From Nitrospira moscoviensis (GTDB taxonomy: Bacteria; Nitrospirota; Nitrospiria; Nitrospirales; Nitrospiraceae): a stretch of 64,000 bases of DNA. This document shows positions 36,608-45,275 of this stretch, one piece after another. The notes below the pieces were generated by a model, which was not told the origin of the DNA, did no database searches, and saw nothing but the letters and a program-made list of their open reading frames with translations. The number at the start of each line of letters is the position of its first letter. Position 1 is the stretch's first letter. The DNA lies in NCBI RefSeq assembly GCF_001273775.1, contig NZ_CP011801.1, positions 2,458,001-2,522,000 of the forward strand. The letters are read 5' to 3'. Both the position numbers and the translations under genes were made by a program.

Positions 36608-37843
36608 TTACTGCCAGCGTGACGGATATGTGAACTCAAGGCGCAGCCAATACACATTCCGGTTGACGACGAAGAGATTGGCCGCCTCGCCGAACGTGCC
36701 TTCCTGATAGCTGAAATATGCGGACCCTTTCGCCGTCACATACTTGTTGAACTGATAGGCGGCTTCCAGAGTTCCGGCGTAGGTCGTCACGTCGAACGTC
36801 GCGTTCTTGCTCCACGACACGAGGGGCGACACGGTCACCAGGAGATGCTTCACCGGCTCGTACGTCAGGCCCAACAAGAGCGTCTCCGTCCGCGTGCCGC
36901 CGACGGTGCCGATGATCGTCGTGACGGCGCTGATGTAAGTCAGGTTCACTTCCCCGTTCGGAATGCGCCGCCGCAACCCCACCAAGGCCTCCGGCCGGTC
37001 GTCCAACTCGCCGTTCGAGAGGCGCGGGCCGACCCGCATGTCCAGGCGCGTGTCGGCCGAAAACTCGTGACTCCAGGACGCCATAAGAGCATGGGACTCG
37101 AAGTTGCTGGCGTTGGCGCCGAGAAACCCGAAGAACCCCGTGAAGTCTCCGCTGAAGGTGAAATAGCGCCCCACATAGGCCGGTCCGATGGTGTCGTGCG
37201 CGCCGATGCGATGATCCGCGCGGAGATTGAAAATGTGCGCGTTCGTCTCGACGGAACCGGCGAAAATATCCTTCGAGTACGCATATTGGCCGTTCAGCGT
37301 CGTTCGGGGATCGAGCCGGTATTCCGCGCCGGGATTGACGAAATACCGTTCGGACCGGAAGCGCGCCGCCTGGAACGCTGTCAGCACATTCAGTTCGAAC
37401 GGCGTGTTGGTCTGGGCGTAGCCGACCTGGTTCGTCACGATCGTGCTGGTCGAGGGGCGCCACCGCATGTCCACCGTGCCGAACTGGCGCTGCTGAGCCG
37501 CATTGAGCTCCGTGAACTTGTTGTACACTTCCGAGTCGAACCGATAGTTGCCCACGACCGTGAACGGCGCGGATTGATAACTGGCCTGCAACCCCGGGGA
37601 TACGCGGAGAAACACGTCGTCCTGCCGCCGGCCGCTCGTCGAGAAGAAGACGTTGTCGTCGTACACCACGCCCGTGGCGATCCACGGCATGATGTAAAGG
37701 TCTTCCGGTACCTGCTCGCCCGCCGCCACCGCCGGGTCGATCGGAGACCGAGGGATGCCCTGCGTGAGCTGCGCCGAAGCTACGGTCGGCGCCAGCACGA
37801 GCACACACAGCCACGCCCTGACGATGCCCCACTCGTCCCGCAT
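36608..37843 (-). CDS. Outer-membrane beta-barrel protein of the polysaccharide locus
   Basis: A 411-residue protein with a signal peptide (MRDEWGIVRAWLCVLVLAPTVASA). Alternating amphipathic strands follow (for example VVGNYRFDSEVYNKF, TTLNGQYAYSK, LLVTVSPLVSWSKNA), ending in an aromatic C-terminal strand LRLEFTYPSRW. It resembles the exosortase-system-associated barrel family (TIGR03016-like) or BBP2. Probably an export or anchoring porin. The start was chosen at the codon opening the signal peptide. It lies between the antiterminator and the Wza-like gene. Confidence 0.78.
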   Translation of the reverse strand: MRDEWGIVRAWLCVLVLAPTVASAQLTQGIPRSPIDPAVAAGEQVPEDLYIMPWIATGVVYDDNVFFSTSGRRQDDVFLRVSPGLQASYQSAPFTVVGNYRFDSEVYNKFTELNAAQQRQFGTVDMRWRPSTSTIVTNQVGYAQTNTPFELNVLTAFQAARFRSERYFVNPGAEYRLDPRTTLNGQYAYSKDIFAGSVETNAHIFNLRADHRIGAHDTIGPAYVGRYFTFSGDFTGFFGFLGANASNFESHALMASWSHEFSADTRLDMRVGPRLSNGELDDRPEALVGLRRRIPNGEVNLTYISAVTTIIGTVGGTRTETLLLGLTYEPVKHLLVTVSPLVSWSKNATFDVTTYAGTLEAAYQFNKYVTAKGSAYFSYQEGTFGEAANLFVVNRNVYWLRLEFTYPSRWQ

Positions 37844-37898
37844 CCGCGGACCCCACCCTGTTCTTATCGAGCGAACGGACAACGCGCCCCCGTCTCCG

Positions 37899-38474
37899 TC
37901 AGGCCGCCGTGGCAAGCGAGCAATCCACTTCGACGGCCACGCTCCGCTGGAACAACTGCACCGACAGCACCAGCAACCCCTTGCCGGCGTTCCGGCCGAC
38001 CAGAATGCCCTCCACGTCCGCCAAGGGTCCCCGCGTGATGCGCACCCGTTGCCCCGCGGCGAGATAGGGATGCGGCAACGCCGGCAGATTCGACTGCACG
38101 ACCGCCCGGATCGCGTCGATTTCCTGATTCGGCACCGGGGTCAATCGTCCCGCGCCGTTCCCCAGCACACAGACCAACCCTCGCGCTCCCAACAGCTCGG
38201 CATACCGAGCCTCGCTCAGCTCGTCACGGACGAACAGGTACCCGGGAAACATGGGCTTCAGGATCCGATGCTTCACGCCGGCCCGCCGGGACCAGATTTC
38301 AAGCTTCGGCAAAAAGACCTCGAATCCTCTGACCGCCAACTGATCGTGGACGAGTTGCTCGCAATGGCTGTGCGTCCACAGGGCATACCAGGGTGGCGGC
38401 CCCTGGAGATGCCGGATCTTCCCAGTGTGTCGGCATTGCGCAAAAAAGGCTTCGCCCCCTTCGGTTTTGGCCAT
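37899..38474 (-). CDS. NusG/RfaH-like transcription antiterminator
   Basis: A 191-residue protein. The NGN domain reads WYALWTHSHCEQLVHDQLAVRG, then VFLPKLEIW and PMFPGYLFVRDE. A KOW domain follows: GQRVRITRGPLADVEGILVGR. It is not housekeeping NusG (no ribosomal protein or secE neighbours) but of the specialised type (RfaH, LoaP, UpxY) that loads onto RNA polymerase at one operon. Being the first gene of a run of more than 38 kb in one direction, it probably prevents early termination there. The start was chosen at MAKTEGGEAFF; upstream in-frame codons have no Shine-Dalgarno. Confidence 0.88.
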   Translation of the reverse strand: MAKTEGGEAFFAQCRHTGKIRHLQGPPPWYALWTHSHCEQLVHDQLAVRGFEVFLPKLEIWSRRAGVKHRILKPMFPGYLFVRDELSEARYAELLGARGLVCVLGNGAGRLTPVPNQEIDAIRAVVQSNLPALPHPYLAAGQRVRITRGPLADVEGILVGRNAGKGLLVLSVQLFQRSVAVEVDCSLATAA

Positions 38475-38819
38475 GTTCCCAATCCCGATCCCATTGCTCG
38501 TCGGCTGCCCCGCTTTACAGGAGAAACGCGTCCGTCGGAGGAGCGACTCTGTGCGATCCAGGGTCACAGTAGCGGATCGTGGCGGAGAGGACTATCGGTG
38601 ATCCTGCCGAAATTGGGACCGGAAAACACCCGAGGGATGGTCGAGGCTTTTCCGGAGGCGGCGCCAAGGGCCGCCGGCCGGAAGCCTGGGAGCGCGACTG
38701 CAGCCCCCCAGGGCGCGCCCCAGTTCGATCCGCACCTTCTTCTCGTCATAGTGGGCGGGAGGCCGAAGACCCAGCAACCAGGGGTCTTCTTACCCACCAC
38801 CAAGGAAAGGACTGTCGGC
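38475..38819. promoter_or_regulatory. Divergent regulatory region with strong hairpins
   Basis: 345 bp between the antiterminator gene (minus) and a GT4 gene (plus); promoters for both directions must lie here. Two inverted repeats stand out: a long GGCTT..CCGG..GGCGGC / GCCGCC..CCGG..AAGCC stem at 38645-38686, and GAAGACCC-N9-GGGTCTTC at 38765-38789 in the GT4 leader. No convincing -35/-10 or -24/-12 pair was identified by eye, and no clear ops-like site. No open reading frame with a ribosome site was seen. Confidence 0.6.
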
Positions 38820-39938
38820 ATGAAGATCGCACAGGTATCGCCTCTTTGGGAAAGCGTCCCTCCGAAGCTGTACGGCGGAACGGAGCGGATCGTCTCCTAT
38901 TTGACCGAGGAATTGGTCCGACGGGGGCACGATGTCACCCTCTTCGCCAGCGGCGATTCGGTCACGGCGGCCCGCCTCCGGAAAGTGTGTCCGGAGGCCC
39001 TCCGGCTGAAAAAGGGACCGGTAAACCGGGACGCGCCCTTCGTCCTCATGATGGAGCAAGTGTTCGGCGCGGAGGCCGCACAGTTCGACATCATCCATTC
39101 TCATGTGGATTTCATGGGTTTTCCGATGAGCCGGCGCTGTCAGACGCCCGTACTCACCACGCTGCACGGCCGGCTGGATCTGCCGGAAATCGGCCCCGTG
39201 TTCGACGAATACCTCGATCTGCCCGTCGTCTCGATTTCCAACGCGCAACGAGCGCCTTTGCCACAGGCCAATTGGATCGGCACCGTCTATCACGGCCTGC
39301 CGGATCTCTACACCTTTCACCCGGGCCCCGGCTCCTACTTGGCGTTCCTCGGCCGCATTTCCCCGGAAAAGCGGCCGGACCATGCGATCGAAGTGGCCAA
39401 ACGGGTCGGCATGCCGCTGCGCATCGCGGCCAAGGTGGATCCCGTCGACCGGGACTATTTCGAGGCGGAGATCGAGCGGCTGCTCGAACATCCGCTGATC
39501 GAGTATGTCGGGGAAATCACCGATGCGGAGAAATGCGACTTCCTCGGCGACGCCGCGGCGGTCGTCTGTCCCTACGATTGGCCGGAACCGTTCGGAATCG
39601 TGTTGATTGAAGCGCTGGCCTGCGGCACGCCGGTGCTCGCCTATCGGCGGGGCTCGATCCCCGAGCTGATCGAGGACGGCGTCACCGGCGTCATTTGCGA
39701 CAATCTCTCCGAGATGGTCCGCGCGGTGGAGCGGGTGCCTTCCATCGACCGGTGGCGCTGCCGCCAGTCGTTTGAAACGCGCTTCGCGGTGCAGCGCATG
39801 GCGGAGGACTATCTGGCCCTGTACGAACGGCTGACGGCGGCGGTGCCGCTCCGGCCGTACGCGCCGGCCCATGCCCGCAACCATCACGTGTGGACGCCGG
39901 ACGCGCGCGTCTTTGTGCCGGAGACGGATGCGGCATGA
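38820..39938 (+). CDS. Glycosyltransferase family 4
   Basis: A 372-residue protein starting MKIAQVSPLWESVPPKLYGG, a family common in bacteria and often stand-alone. The donor domain has FLGRISPEKRPDHAIEVAKR, EYVGEITDAEKCDFLGDA and CPYDWPEPFGIVLIEALACG. A Shine-Dalgarno AAGGA precedes the ATG. It is transcribed away from the exopolysaccharide run. Relatives often act on trehalose, mannose or other soluble glycans; the product here is unknown. The gene is followed by a palindrome that probably serves as a shared terminator. Confidence 0.87.
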   Translation: MKIAQVSPLWESVPPKLYGGTERIVSYLTEELVRRGHDVTLFASGDSVTAARLRKVCPEALRLKKGPVNRDAPFVLMMEQVFGAEAAQFDIIHSHVDFMGFPMSRRCQTPVLTTLHGRLDLPEIGPVFDEYLDLPVVSISNAQRAPLPQANWIGTVYHGLPDLYTFHPGPGSYLAFLGRISPEKRPDHAIEVAKRVGMPLRIAAKVDPVDRDYFEAEIERLLEHPLIEYVGEITDAEKCDFLGDAAAVVCPYDWPEPFGIVLIEALACGTPVLAYRRGSIPELIEDGVTGVICDNLSEMVRAVERVPSIDRWRCRQSFETRFAVQRMAEDYLALYERLTAAVPLRPYAPAHARNHHVWTPDARVFVPETDAA

Positions 39939-39948
39939 ACGACAAGCG

Positions 39949-40017
39949 TTGAGCGGGACAGCGTTGAGCATTGAGACAGGGCATCTCAACGCTCAATGCT
40001 CTCTTGCTCAACGCTGA
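39949..40017. repeat. Inverted heptamer repeat / candidate bidirectional terminator
   Basis: The left part has GCGTTGAGC and GCGTTGAGCATTGAGA. The right part has TCTCAACGCTCAATGCTC and GCTCAACGCTGAG, with 7-bp units CTCAACG and CTCAATG. The arms pair over about 16 bp around a CAGGGCA loop. It lies between converging genes (GT4 and GAPDH), a position that suits a factor-independent terminator, though no T-run follows. Confidence 0.85.
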
Positions 40018-40039
40018 GGCGGTTCTCGATGCGGGCGCG

Positions 40040-41065
40040 CTAACGCGACGCCAGCGCCGGCTCGACCGGGACGATCAGCGCCATGCTGGTCGCTTGCCGC
40101 ACCATCTGGCTGGCGTAGCCCCATTCGTTGTCGTACCAGCTCATCACCTTGACGAGTGTGCCGTCCACGACCTGCGTCATTTCCCGATCGATGATCGAGG
40201 CGCGCGAATCCTGCACGATGTCGCTGGACACGACGGGATCTTCCGCGACCCCGACGACGCCGGCATAGCGGTCGCTGCGGGCTTCTTCGAGAAACATCGC
40301 ATTCACCGCCTCCACCGTCGTCGGCCGTTCCGTCAGCATGACGACATCCGAGATGGAACAGACCGGCACCGGCACGCGCACGCCCGTCCCATCGAACTTC
40401 CCCTTCAGCTCCGGCAGCGCGCGCGTCGTGGCGATCGCCGCGCCGGTGGTGGACGGCACGATGTTCGCGGCGCCGGCCCGGCCGCGCCGCATCTTCTTGT
40501 TGGCCCCGTCCACGATCGACTGGCTCGACGTGTAGGCGTGGATCGTGTTCATCACCGCTTTCAGTACACCCAACCGCCGGCCGACGATTTCCACCACCGG
40601 CGTGATGCAGTTCGTCGTGCAACTGGCGCACGAGAGAATGGGGCCGTCTTTCTCATGATAGGCGTTCACGCCGTAGACCACCGTCGGAATGTCTTCGTCT
40701 TTCGCCGGGGCGGACAGGATCACCCGTTTGGCGCCCGCTTGCAGATGCTTGGCGAGATCCTGGCGCCGGTTGAACCGGCCGGTGCATTCGAAGACCAGAT
40801 CGACCTCCAGCTCACCCCAGGGCAGGCGCGCCGGATCGCGCTCGGCCGAAACGGGATATCGCCGGTCTCCCATGATCAGCCGGGGCCCCTCGGCTTTCAC
40901 GTGGTTGGGATACCGGCCGTAGACCGTGTCGTAATTCAGCAGGTAGGCGAGATTGTCCGTCGGCGTGAGATCGTTGATGCCGACCAGATGGAGCTCCGGC
41001 GTACTGGCGAGAATCTTAAACGTGGCGCGCCCGATCCGGCCGAGTCCATTGATGGCGACGTTCAT
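40040..41065 (-). CDS. gap: Glyceraldehyde-3-phosphate dehydrogenase, type I
   Basis: A 341-residue protein of usual length. It has the NAD fold INGLGRIGRATF at the N-terminus, with Asp in GINDLTP favouring NAD. The catalytic Cys is in SCASCTTNCITPV, and there is a substrate Arg region VRVPVPVCSISDVV and a C-terminal YDNEWGYASQMV. It converts glyceraldehyde 3-phosphate to 1,3-bisphosphoglycerate. Shine-Dalgarno GGAGG 4 nt upstream of the ATG. It lies downstream of transaldolase with a 9-bp array between them. Confidence 0.95.
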   Translation of the reverse strand: MNVAINGLGRIGRATFKILASTPELHLVGINDLTPTDNLAYLLNYDTVYGRYPNHVKAEGPRLIMGDRRYPVSAERDPARLPWGELEVDLVFECTGRFNRRQDLAKHLQAGAKRVILSAPAKDEDIPTVVYGVNAYHEKDGPILSCASCTTNCITPVVEIVGRRLGVLKAVMNTIHAYTSSQSIVDGANKKMRRGRAGAANIVPSTTGAAIATTRALPELKGKFDGTGVRVPVPVCSISDVVMLTERPTTVEAVNAMFLEEARSDRYAGVVGVAEDPVVSSDIVQDSRASIIDREMTQVVDGTLVKVMSWYDNEWGYASQMVRQATSMALIVPVEPALASR

Positions 41066-41082
41066 GGAACCTCCGGGAAGCG

Positions 41083-41187
41083 TCTGTTGGTCTGTCTCGT
41101 CTGTCTGGTCTGTTTGGTCTGTCTCGTCGTGGGCTTGTTTCCGTCGCACTAGATAGACCAGATAGACCTCGCACCAGATAGACCGTT
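41083..41187. repeat. 9-bp repeat array C with inverted arm
   Basis: Five or so units on the plus strand (TGTTGGTC, TGTCTCGTC, TGTCTGGTC, TGTTTGGTC, TGTCTCGTC), a 22-bp spacer, then AGATAGACCAGATAGACC and CCAGATAGACC. It spans the transaldolase stop to the GAPDH leader. Confidence 0.93.
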
Positions 41188-42315
41188 CTACGCCGCTTTG
41201 CGGCCTCGGTAGTCTTCGCACTTCGCATGCAACGCCTTCATCGCGGCGTCGTAGGCGTCCATGAATTTTTGCACGCCTTCGTGTTCGAGCTGCCAGGCGA
41301 CGGAGTCCGGTGCAATGCCGATCTCCGTGAGCGCGCGCATGGTGGCGGACGCCTGTTCGACCCCTTCTTCGATCGCGCCGGCCCGCACCTCCCCGTGATC
41401 GGCGAATGCGGCGATCGTCTGCTCGGGCATCGTGTTCACCGTCTCGCGCCCGACGAGCGGCTCGACGTAATACACGTCGCGGTACGCGGGATTCTTCGTG
41501 CCGGTGCTGGCCCACAACAACCGCTGGGGGCGGGCGCCTTTGCTCGCCAGCCATTCCCACCGCTCGCTCGCCGTGGTGCGCTTGAACGCCCGGTAGGCCA
41601 GCTTGGCGCTGGCGATCGCCGCCTGTCCCCGCAGCGCGGACACCCGGGCTTCATCCCCGGCCGCGCGCCGCTGCGCCAGGAGTTGATCCACCAGCACGTC
41701 GATGCGGCTCAAGAAAAAGCTCGCCACGGAGGCCACACGGTCGATCGGCTGCTTCTCGGTCACCCGGCGTTCAAGAGCGGTGAGATAGGCCTCGCTCACC
41801 GACTGGTAGGCGGTCACGGAAAAAAGCAGCGTGATATTGATCGACACGCCTTCGTACAGCATCTGTTCGATGGCGGCGACGCCGCGGTTGGTGCCCGGGA
41901 TCTTGATATACAAGTTGGGCCGGCCGACCGCCGCGACATAGCGGCGGGTCTCGGCCATCGTGCCGGCGGGGTCATAGGCGAGGTGCGGCGACACTTCCAA
42001 ACTGACGAAGCCGTCGACGCCGCCGCTGTCGCGATGCACGTCGCGCAGCAGATCACAGGCGCGCTGCACGTCGTCGACCAGGAGGTGATCGTAGATCTCG
42101 TTCGTGCGCTTGCCCCGCTCGACGAGCGCCCGGATGTCCTCGTCGTACTCGTCGCTTGTGAGCGCCTGCCCGAAGGTCGTCGGATTGGCGGTGATCCCGC
42201 GCAACCCTTCCTCCTTGATCCGGCGAGCCAGCTCGCCGGACACGATCATGCGGCGCGTCAAATTATCGAGCCAGTAGCTTTGCCCGCACTCCAATAGAGC
42301 GGCAAGACGATTCAT
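41188..42315 (-). CDS. tal: Transaldolase
   Basis: A 375-residue protein of the longer (actinobacterial/cyanobacterial-like) transaldolase type. It has GITANPTTFGQAL, FVSLEVSPHLAYD, the Schiff-base Lys in NLYIKIPGTN, VSINITLLFSVTAYQSV, VASFFLSRIDVLVD and LLWASTGTKNPAY. It transfers dihydroxyacetone units in the pentose phosphate pathway. The start at MNRLAALLECGQSYW was chosen because GAGG lies upstream and family members start there. Confidence 0.94.
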   Translation of the reverse strand: MNRLAALLECGQSYWLDNLTRRMIVSGELARRIKEEGLRGITANPTTFGQALTSDEYDEDIRALVERGKRTNEIYDHLLVDDVQRACDLLRDVHRDSGGVDGFVSLEVSPHLAYDPAGTMAETRRYVAAVGRPNLYIKIPGTNRGVAAIEQMLYEGVSINITLLFSVTAYQSVSEAYLTALERRVTEKQPIDRVASVASFFLSRIDVLVDQLLAQRRAAGDEARVSALRGQAAIASAKLAYRAFKRTTASERWEWLASKGARPQRLLWASTGTKNPAYRDVYYVEPLVGRETVNTMPEQTIAAFADHGEVRAGAIEEGVEQASATMRALTEIGIAPDSVAWQLEHEGVQKFMDAYDAAMKALHAKCEDYRGRKAA

Positions 42316-42387
42316 GGGAGACCTCGGAACTTCTATGCTCTCGTGCTCCACGCCGCCTGTATACTGGGACGATCCCTCGATTCAGGA

Positions 42388-42474
42388 ACGAGCCGGAAAG
42401 AGCCGAGCACCGAGTAACAACTCTGCTCAATCTCGGCCCTCGGCCCTTTCTCGCTTCTTCGATCTCGGCCCTCG
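42388..42474. repeat. Short repeats with inverted CCGAG/CTCGG units
   Basis: TCTCGGCCCTCG occurs twice (42431 and 42463), and the left part holds GAGCCGGAAAGAGCCGAGCA with inverted CCGAG units. It lies in the 175-bp gap between the ligD stop and the transaldolase start. It resembles the other array-plus-inverted-arm junctions but is more degenerate. Confidence 0.65.
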
Positions 42475-42490
42475 AAACTTTCTTGCTTCT

Positions 42491-45178
42491 TTATGGCGCC
42501 AGCCGTCGCTTCATCCGCTCGGTGATCCGGCGCGTCGCGTCTCGGTACCCTTCCCAGGGATCCGCCCGCAGGCTCTTCAGACGACCCGGCACGTTGGTAA
42601 CCGTGAAGGAGTCGGACTTGAGTTCCGGCGACAGTTCGTCCCAGGCCAGCGGCACGGACACCGGCGCGCCCGGCTTCGCCCTCGTCGAATAGGCGGCGAT
42701 CGCCGTGGCGCCGCGCGCGTTGCGCAAATAGTCGATGAAGATTTTGCCCTTCCGCGCGCGTTTCGCCATGTTCGCCGTGAAACGCTGCGGGATTGTCCGC
42801 GCCATGTGGTCGGCGACGGACTTCGCAAAGGCCTTCGCCTCGTCCCACGCACACGTCCGTTCGATCGGCGTCACGAGATGCAGGCCCTTCCCGCCGGTCG
42901 TCTTTACAAAACTCACCAGTCCCAATTCGTCCAGCAGCGTCCTCGTGAGCTGCGCCGCTTCGATCACCTGCTCCCAGGGGACGGATGGATCGGGGTCCAA
43001 ATCGAACGTGAGCCGATCGGGCTGTTCCAACCGATCGCGCGTGGCTCCCCAGGTGTGCAGCTCCAAGACACCCATCTGGACCAAGCCGAGCACGGCCTCC
43101 AGCGAATCCGCGATCATGTAGGTGCCGATTCCGTCATCCTCCTCGATCTCGATGCGCTGGATGGCTTTCGGCACGGTCTCGTTGATGTGCTTCTGGTAGA
43201 AACAGTCCTGATAGCCCTCCGGACACCGGACCAACGTCAGCGGCCGTCCGCGCAAGTGCGGCACGATCCACTCGGCGACGGCTTCGTAATAGCGGGCCAG
43301 TCCTTCCTTGGTGAGCCCCATATCCGGATACAGCACCCGATCGGGATGGCTCAGCCTCACAGTCGTCCCCTGCTCCCTTCGATTACCCCGCGTACCCCCG
43401 TTATCCCCCTTACCCCCTTTACCCCCATTACTACCCCGCGTACCCCCATTACTATCCCCTTGCTCCTCCTGCGGCCATTCCCGCCCGATGGCGCGCGCCG
43501 GCTTGTCTTGCCGCAGGCCTTGGAAACTCGGCTGGCGCAAGATCCCCTCCTGCGTCCACTCGGCAAACCGCACCTCGGCCACCAGCTGCGGCCGTACATA
43601 ATGGACGCCGCGCGCCTCCGAACCGGAGGGCGGATTGACGAACGGCGGCCGCCGCTGTGTCAGACGGGTCAGCCGGGCGCTGAGCTCGCGCAACGACGTC
43701 TCCGAGAATCCCGTGCCGACCTTGCCCGCGTAGCGCAGTTCGTCTCCGTCATAATAGCCGACCAGCAACGCGCCGAATCCATGGCGCGATCCCGATGGAT
43801 CGGTATAACCGCCGATGACGAATTCCTGCCGCCGCTCGCATTTGATCTTGAGCCAACTGGACCCGCGCCCGGACCGATAGGAGGCGTCGGCGCGTTTGGC
43901 GATCACGCCCTCGAGGCCGCTGCGGCAGGCTTCCACGAACACCTCCCGTCCCCGATCGACGAGGTGATCGCTGTACCGCAGCGTGGCCCCGTCGCGGCCG
44001 TCGGGGAGCAACGCGGCGAGCAGGCGCTTGCGCTCGGCCAGCGGCGCGCCGCGGAGGTCATACCCGTTGAGATACATGAGATCGAACAGGCAATAGACGA
44101 TGGGACGGGGCGCCTCGAGATCGAAGGCGTTTTGCAGGGCTTGGAAATCCGGCTTCCCGCCGGCGTCCAGCACGACGACCTCACCGTCGAGCCACGCCTC
44201 GTCCAGGCCGAGCGCCGCCAGCGCCTCGGCCTGCGGACGCAGGCGGCTCGTCCAATCGTTGCGGTTTCGGCTGTAGAGCCGGGCCGTTCCCCGCTCCACC
44301 CGGCTGACGATGCGATAGCCGTCATACTTGATTTCGTGCAGCCAACCTTCGCCCGCCGGCATGCCGTTCACGAGACTCGCCAACTGCGGCGCGATCCAGT
44401 CCGGACAGGCGCGCTTCACCGCGCCGGGCACAGAAGCCGGGTGAAGCGTGATGCGTGATGCGTGATGCGTGGCGAACGGCAAGTGCCGGGTGCCCCGCCC
44501 GGAGGGCGGAGCGCTGAGCGCTGGCGGCGGCTGACGGCTGAGAGCTGAAGACCGGTTCGACTGCCAGACCCGGGCCCGCGCGCCCTTCACCTGCTCGATG
44601 CCGCGCCCGCTGGCCACGCTGTCCGGCAGCGTCTCGACGATCTCGCCCGCCGGTCCGGACTTCGCGTCCGCATCCCGCTCCTTGATGAGCAGCCAGTTGT
44701 CTTCGTCTTCGCCGCCCCGGCGGTGCATGCGCACCAGCGTCCAGCCGCCGTGCAATTTTTCGCCGCGCAGCCGGAACTTCAGCACGCCCCTCCGATAGCC
44801 CTCCCGCGGGTCGCTCAGCGGTTCCCAGGTCCCGCGGTCCCACACGAGCACCGTCCCGGCCCCGTACTGCTTCGGCGGGATGACGCCTTCGAACTCGGCA
44901 TACTCGAGCGGATGGTCCTCGACATGCACCGCCAGGCGCTTTTGCGCCGGATCGAGGCTCGGCCCTTTGGGCACGGCCCAGCTTTTCAGCGTCCCGTCGA
45001 GCTCCAACCGGAAGTCGTAGTGCAGCCGCGAGGCGGCATGTTTCTGCACGACGAACAGCGGCCGGCCGGCCGGCGCAGCGACGGCTTGCCGGGCAAGACG
45101 GCCGCTCGGCTCCGGCGTCCGCTGAAAGTCCCGCTTGCGCCGATACCGATCCAGATCGTTCGTCGCCGGGCGCGGCAT
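42491..45178 (-). CDS. ligD: DNA ligase D (PE-LIG-POL)
   Basis: An 895-residue multidomain NHEJ enzyme. The 3'-phosphoesterase (about 25-180) has His47, His53, Asp55, Arg57 and His89, matching the known metal-site pattern. The ATP ligase (about 255-565) has nucleophile Lys284 in EIKYDGYRI and the end motif SSWLKIKCERRQEF. The C-terminal polymerase/primase (about 605-890) has FDLDPDPSVPW and FVKTTGGKGLHLVTP. Domain order is as in Pseudomonas. Both interdomain linkers (about 209-250 and 572-602) are read from short tandem repeats, making it longer than usual. No Ku gene is in the window. Confidence 0.95.
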   Translation of the reverse strand: MPRPATNDLDRYRRKRDFQRTPEPSGRLARQAVAAPAGRPLFVVQKHAASRLHYDFRLELDGTLKSWAVPKGPSLDPAQKRLAVHVEDHPLEYAEFEGVIPPKQYGAGTVLVWDRGTWEPLSDPREGYRRGVLKFRLRGEKLHGGWTLVRMHRRGGEDEDNWLLIKERDADAKSGPAGEIVETLPDSVASGRGIEQVKGARARVWQSNRSSALSRQPPPALSAPPSGRGTRHLPFATHHASRITLHPASVPGAVKRACPDWIAPQLASLVNGMPAGEGWLHEIKYDGYRIVSRVERGTARLYSRNRNDWTSRLRPQAEALAALGLDEAWLDGEVVVLDAGGKPDFQALQNAFDLEAPRPIVYCLFDLMYLNGYDLRGAPLAERKRLLAALLPDGRDGATLRYSDHLVDRGREVFVEACRSGLEGVIAKRADASYRSGRGSSWLKIKCERRQEFVIGGYTDPSGSRHGFGALLVGYYDGDELRYAGKVGTGFSETSLRELSARLTRLTQRRPPFVNPPSGSEARGVHYVRPQLVAEVRFAEWTQEGILRQPSFQGLRQDKPARAIGREWPQEEQGDSNGGTRGSNGGKGGKGDNGGTRGNRREQGTTVRLSHPDRVLYPDMGLTKEGLARYYEAVAEWIVPHLRGRPLTLVRCPEGYQDCFYQKHINETVPKAIQRIEIEEDDGIGTYMIADSLEAVLGLVQMGVLELHTWGATRDRLEQPDRLTFDLDPDPSVPWEQVIEAAQLTRTLLDELGLVSFVKTTGGKGLHLVTPIERTCAWDEAKAFAKSVADHMARTIPQRFTANMAKRARKGKIFIDYLRNARGATAIAAYSTRAKPGAPVSVPLAWDELSPELKSDSFTVTNVPGRLKSLRADPWEGYRDATRRITERMKRRLAP
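43374..43464. repeat. TTACCCCCG-type 9-bp repeat inside ligD
   Basis: About nine tandem 9-bp units (TTACCCCCG, TTATCCCCC, TTACCCCCT and variants) in frame between the LIG and POL domains. They encode a Gly/Asn/Lys/Arg linker (NGGTRGSNGGKGGKGDNGG). The 9-bp period keeps the frame. Confidence 0.9.
44441..44548. repeat. GTGATGC heptamers and GCTGA repeats inside ligD
   Basis: Three to four GTGATGC units near 44446-44472, then GCGCTGAGCGCTGGCGG and GGCTGACGGCTGAGAGCTGA. They encode the PE-LIG linker, including THHASRITLHPA and SALSRQPPPALSAPP. The GTGATG heptamer is also found at 60876-60974. Confidence 0.85.
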
Positions 45179-45275
45179 TGACTTCTCCTCCCGCCCTGTC
45201 AGAAAGCTGACTGCTGAAGGCTGATCGCGGACGGTCGTGCCGTGCCCGCGTTCATCACCCGCCGCCGATCACTCG

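Noticed and set aside
38551..38573. CRP-like operator (CTGTG...CACAG)
   Set aside because: The half-site spacing does not fit TGTGA-N6-TCACA and only short arms match. Too weak to call.
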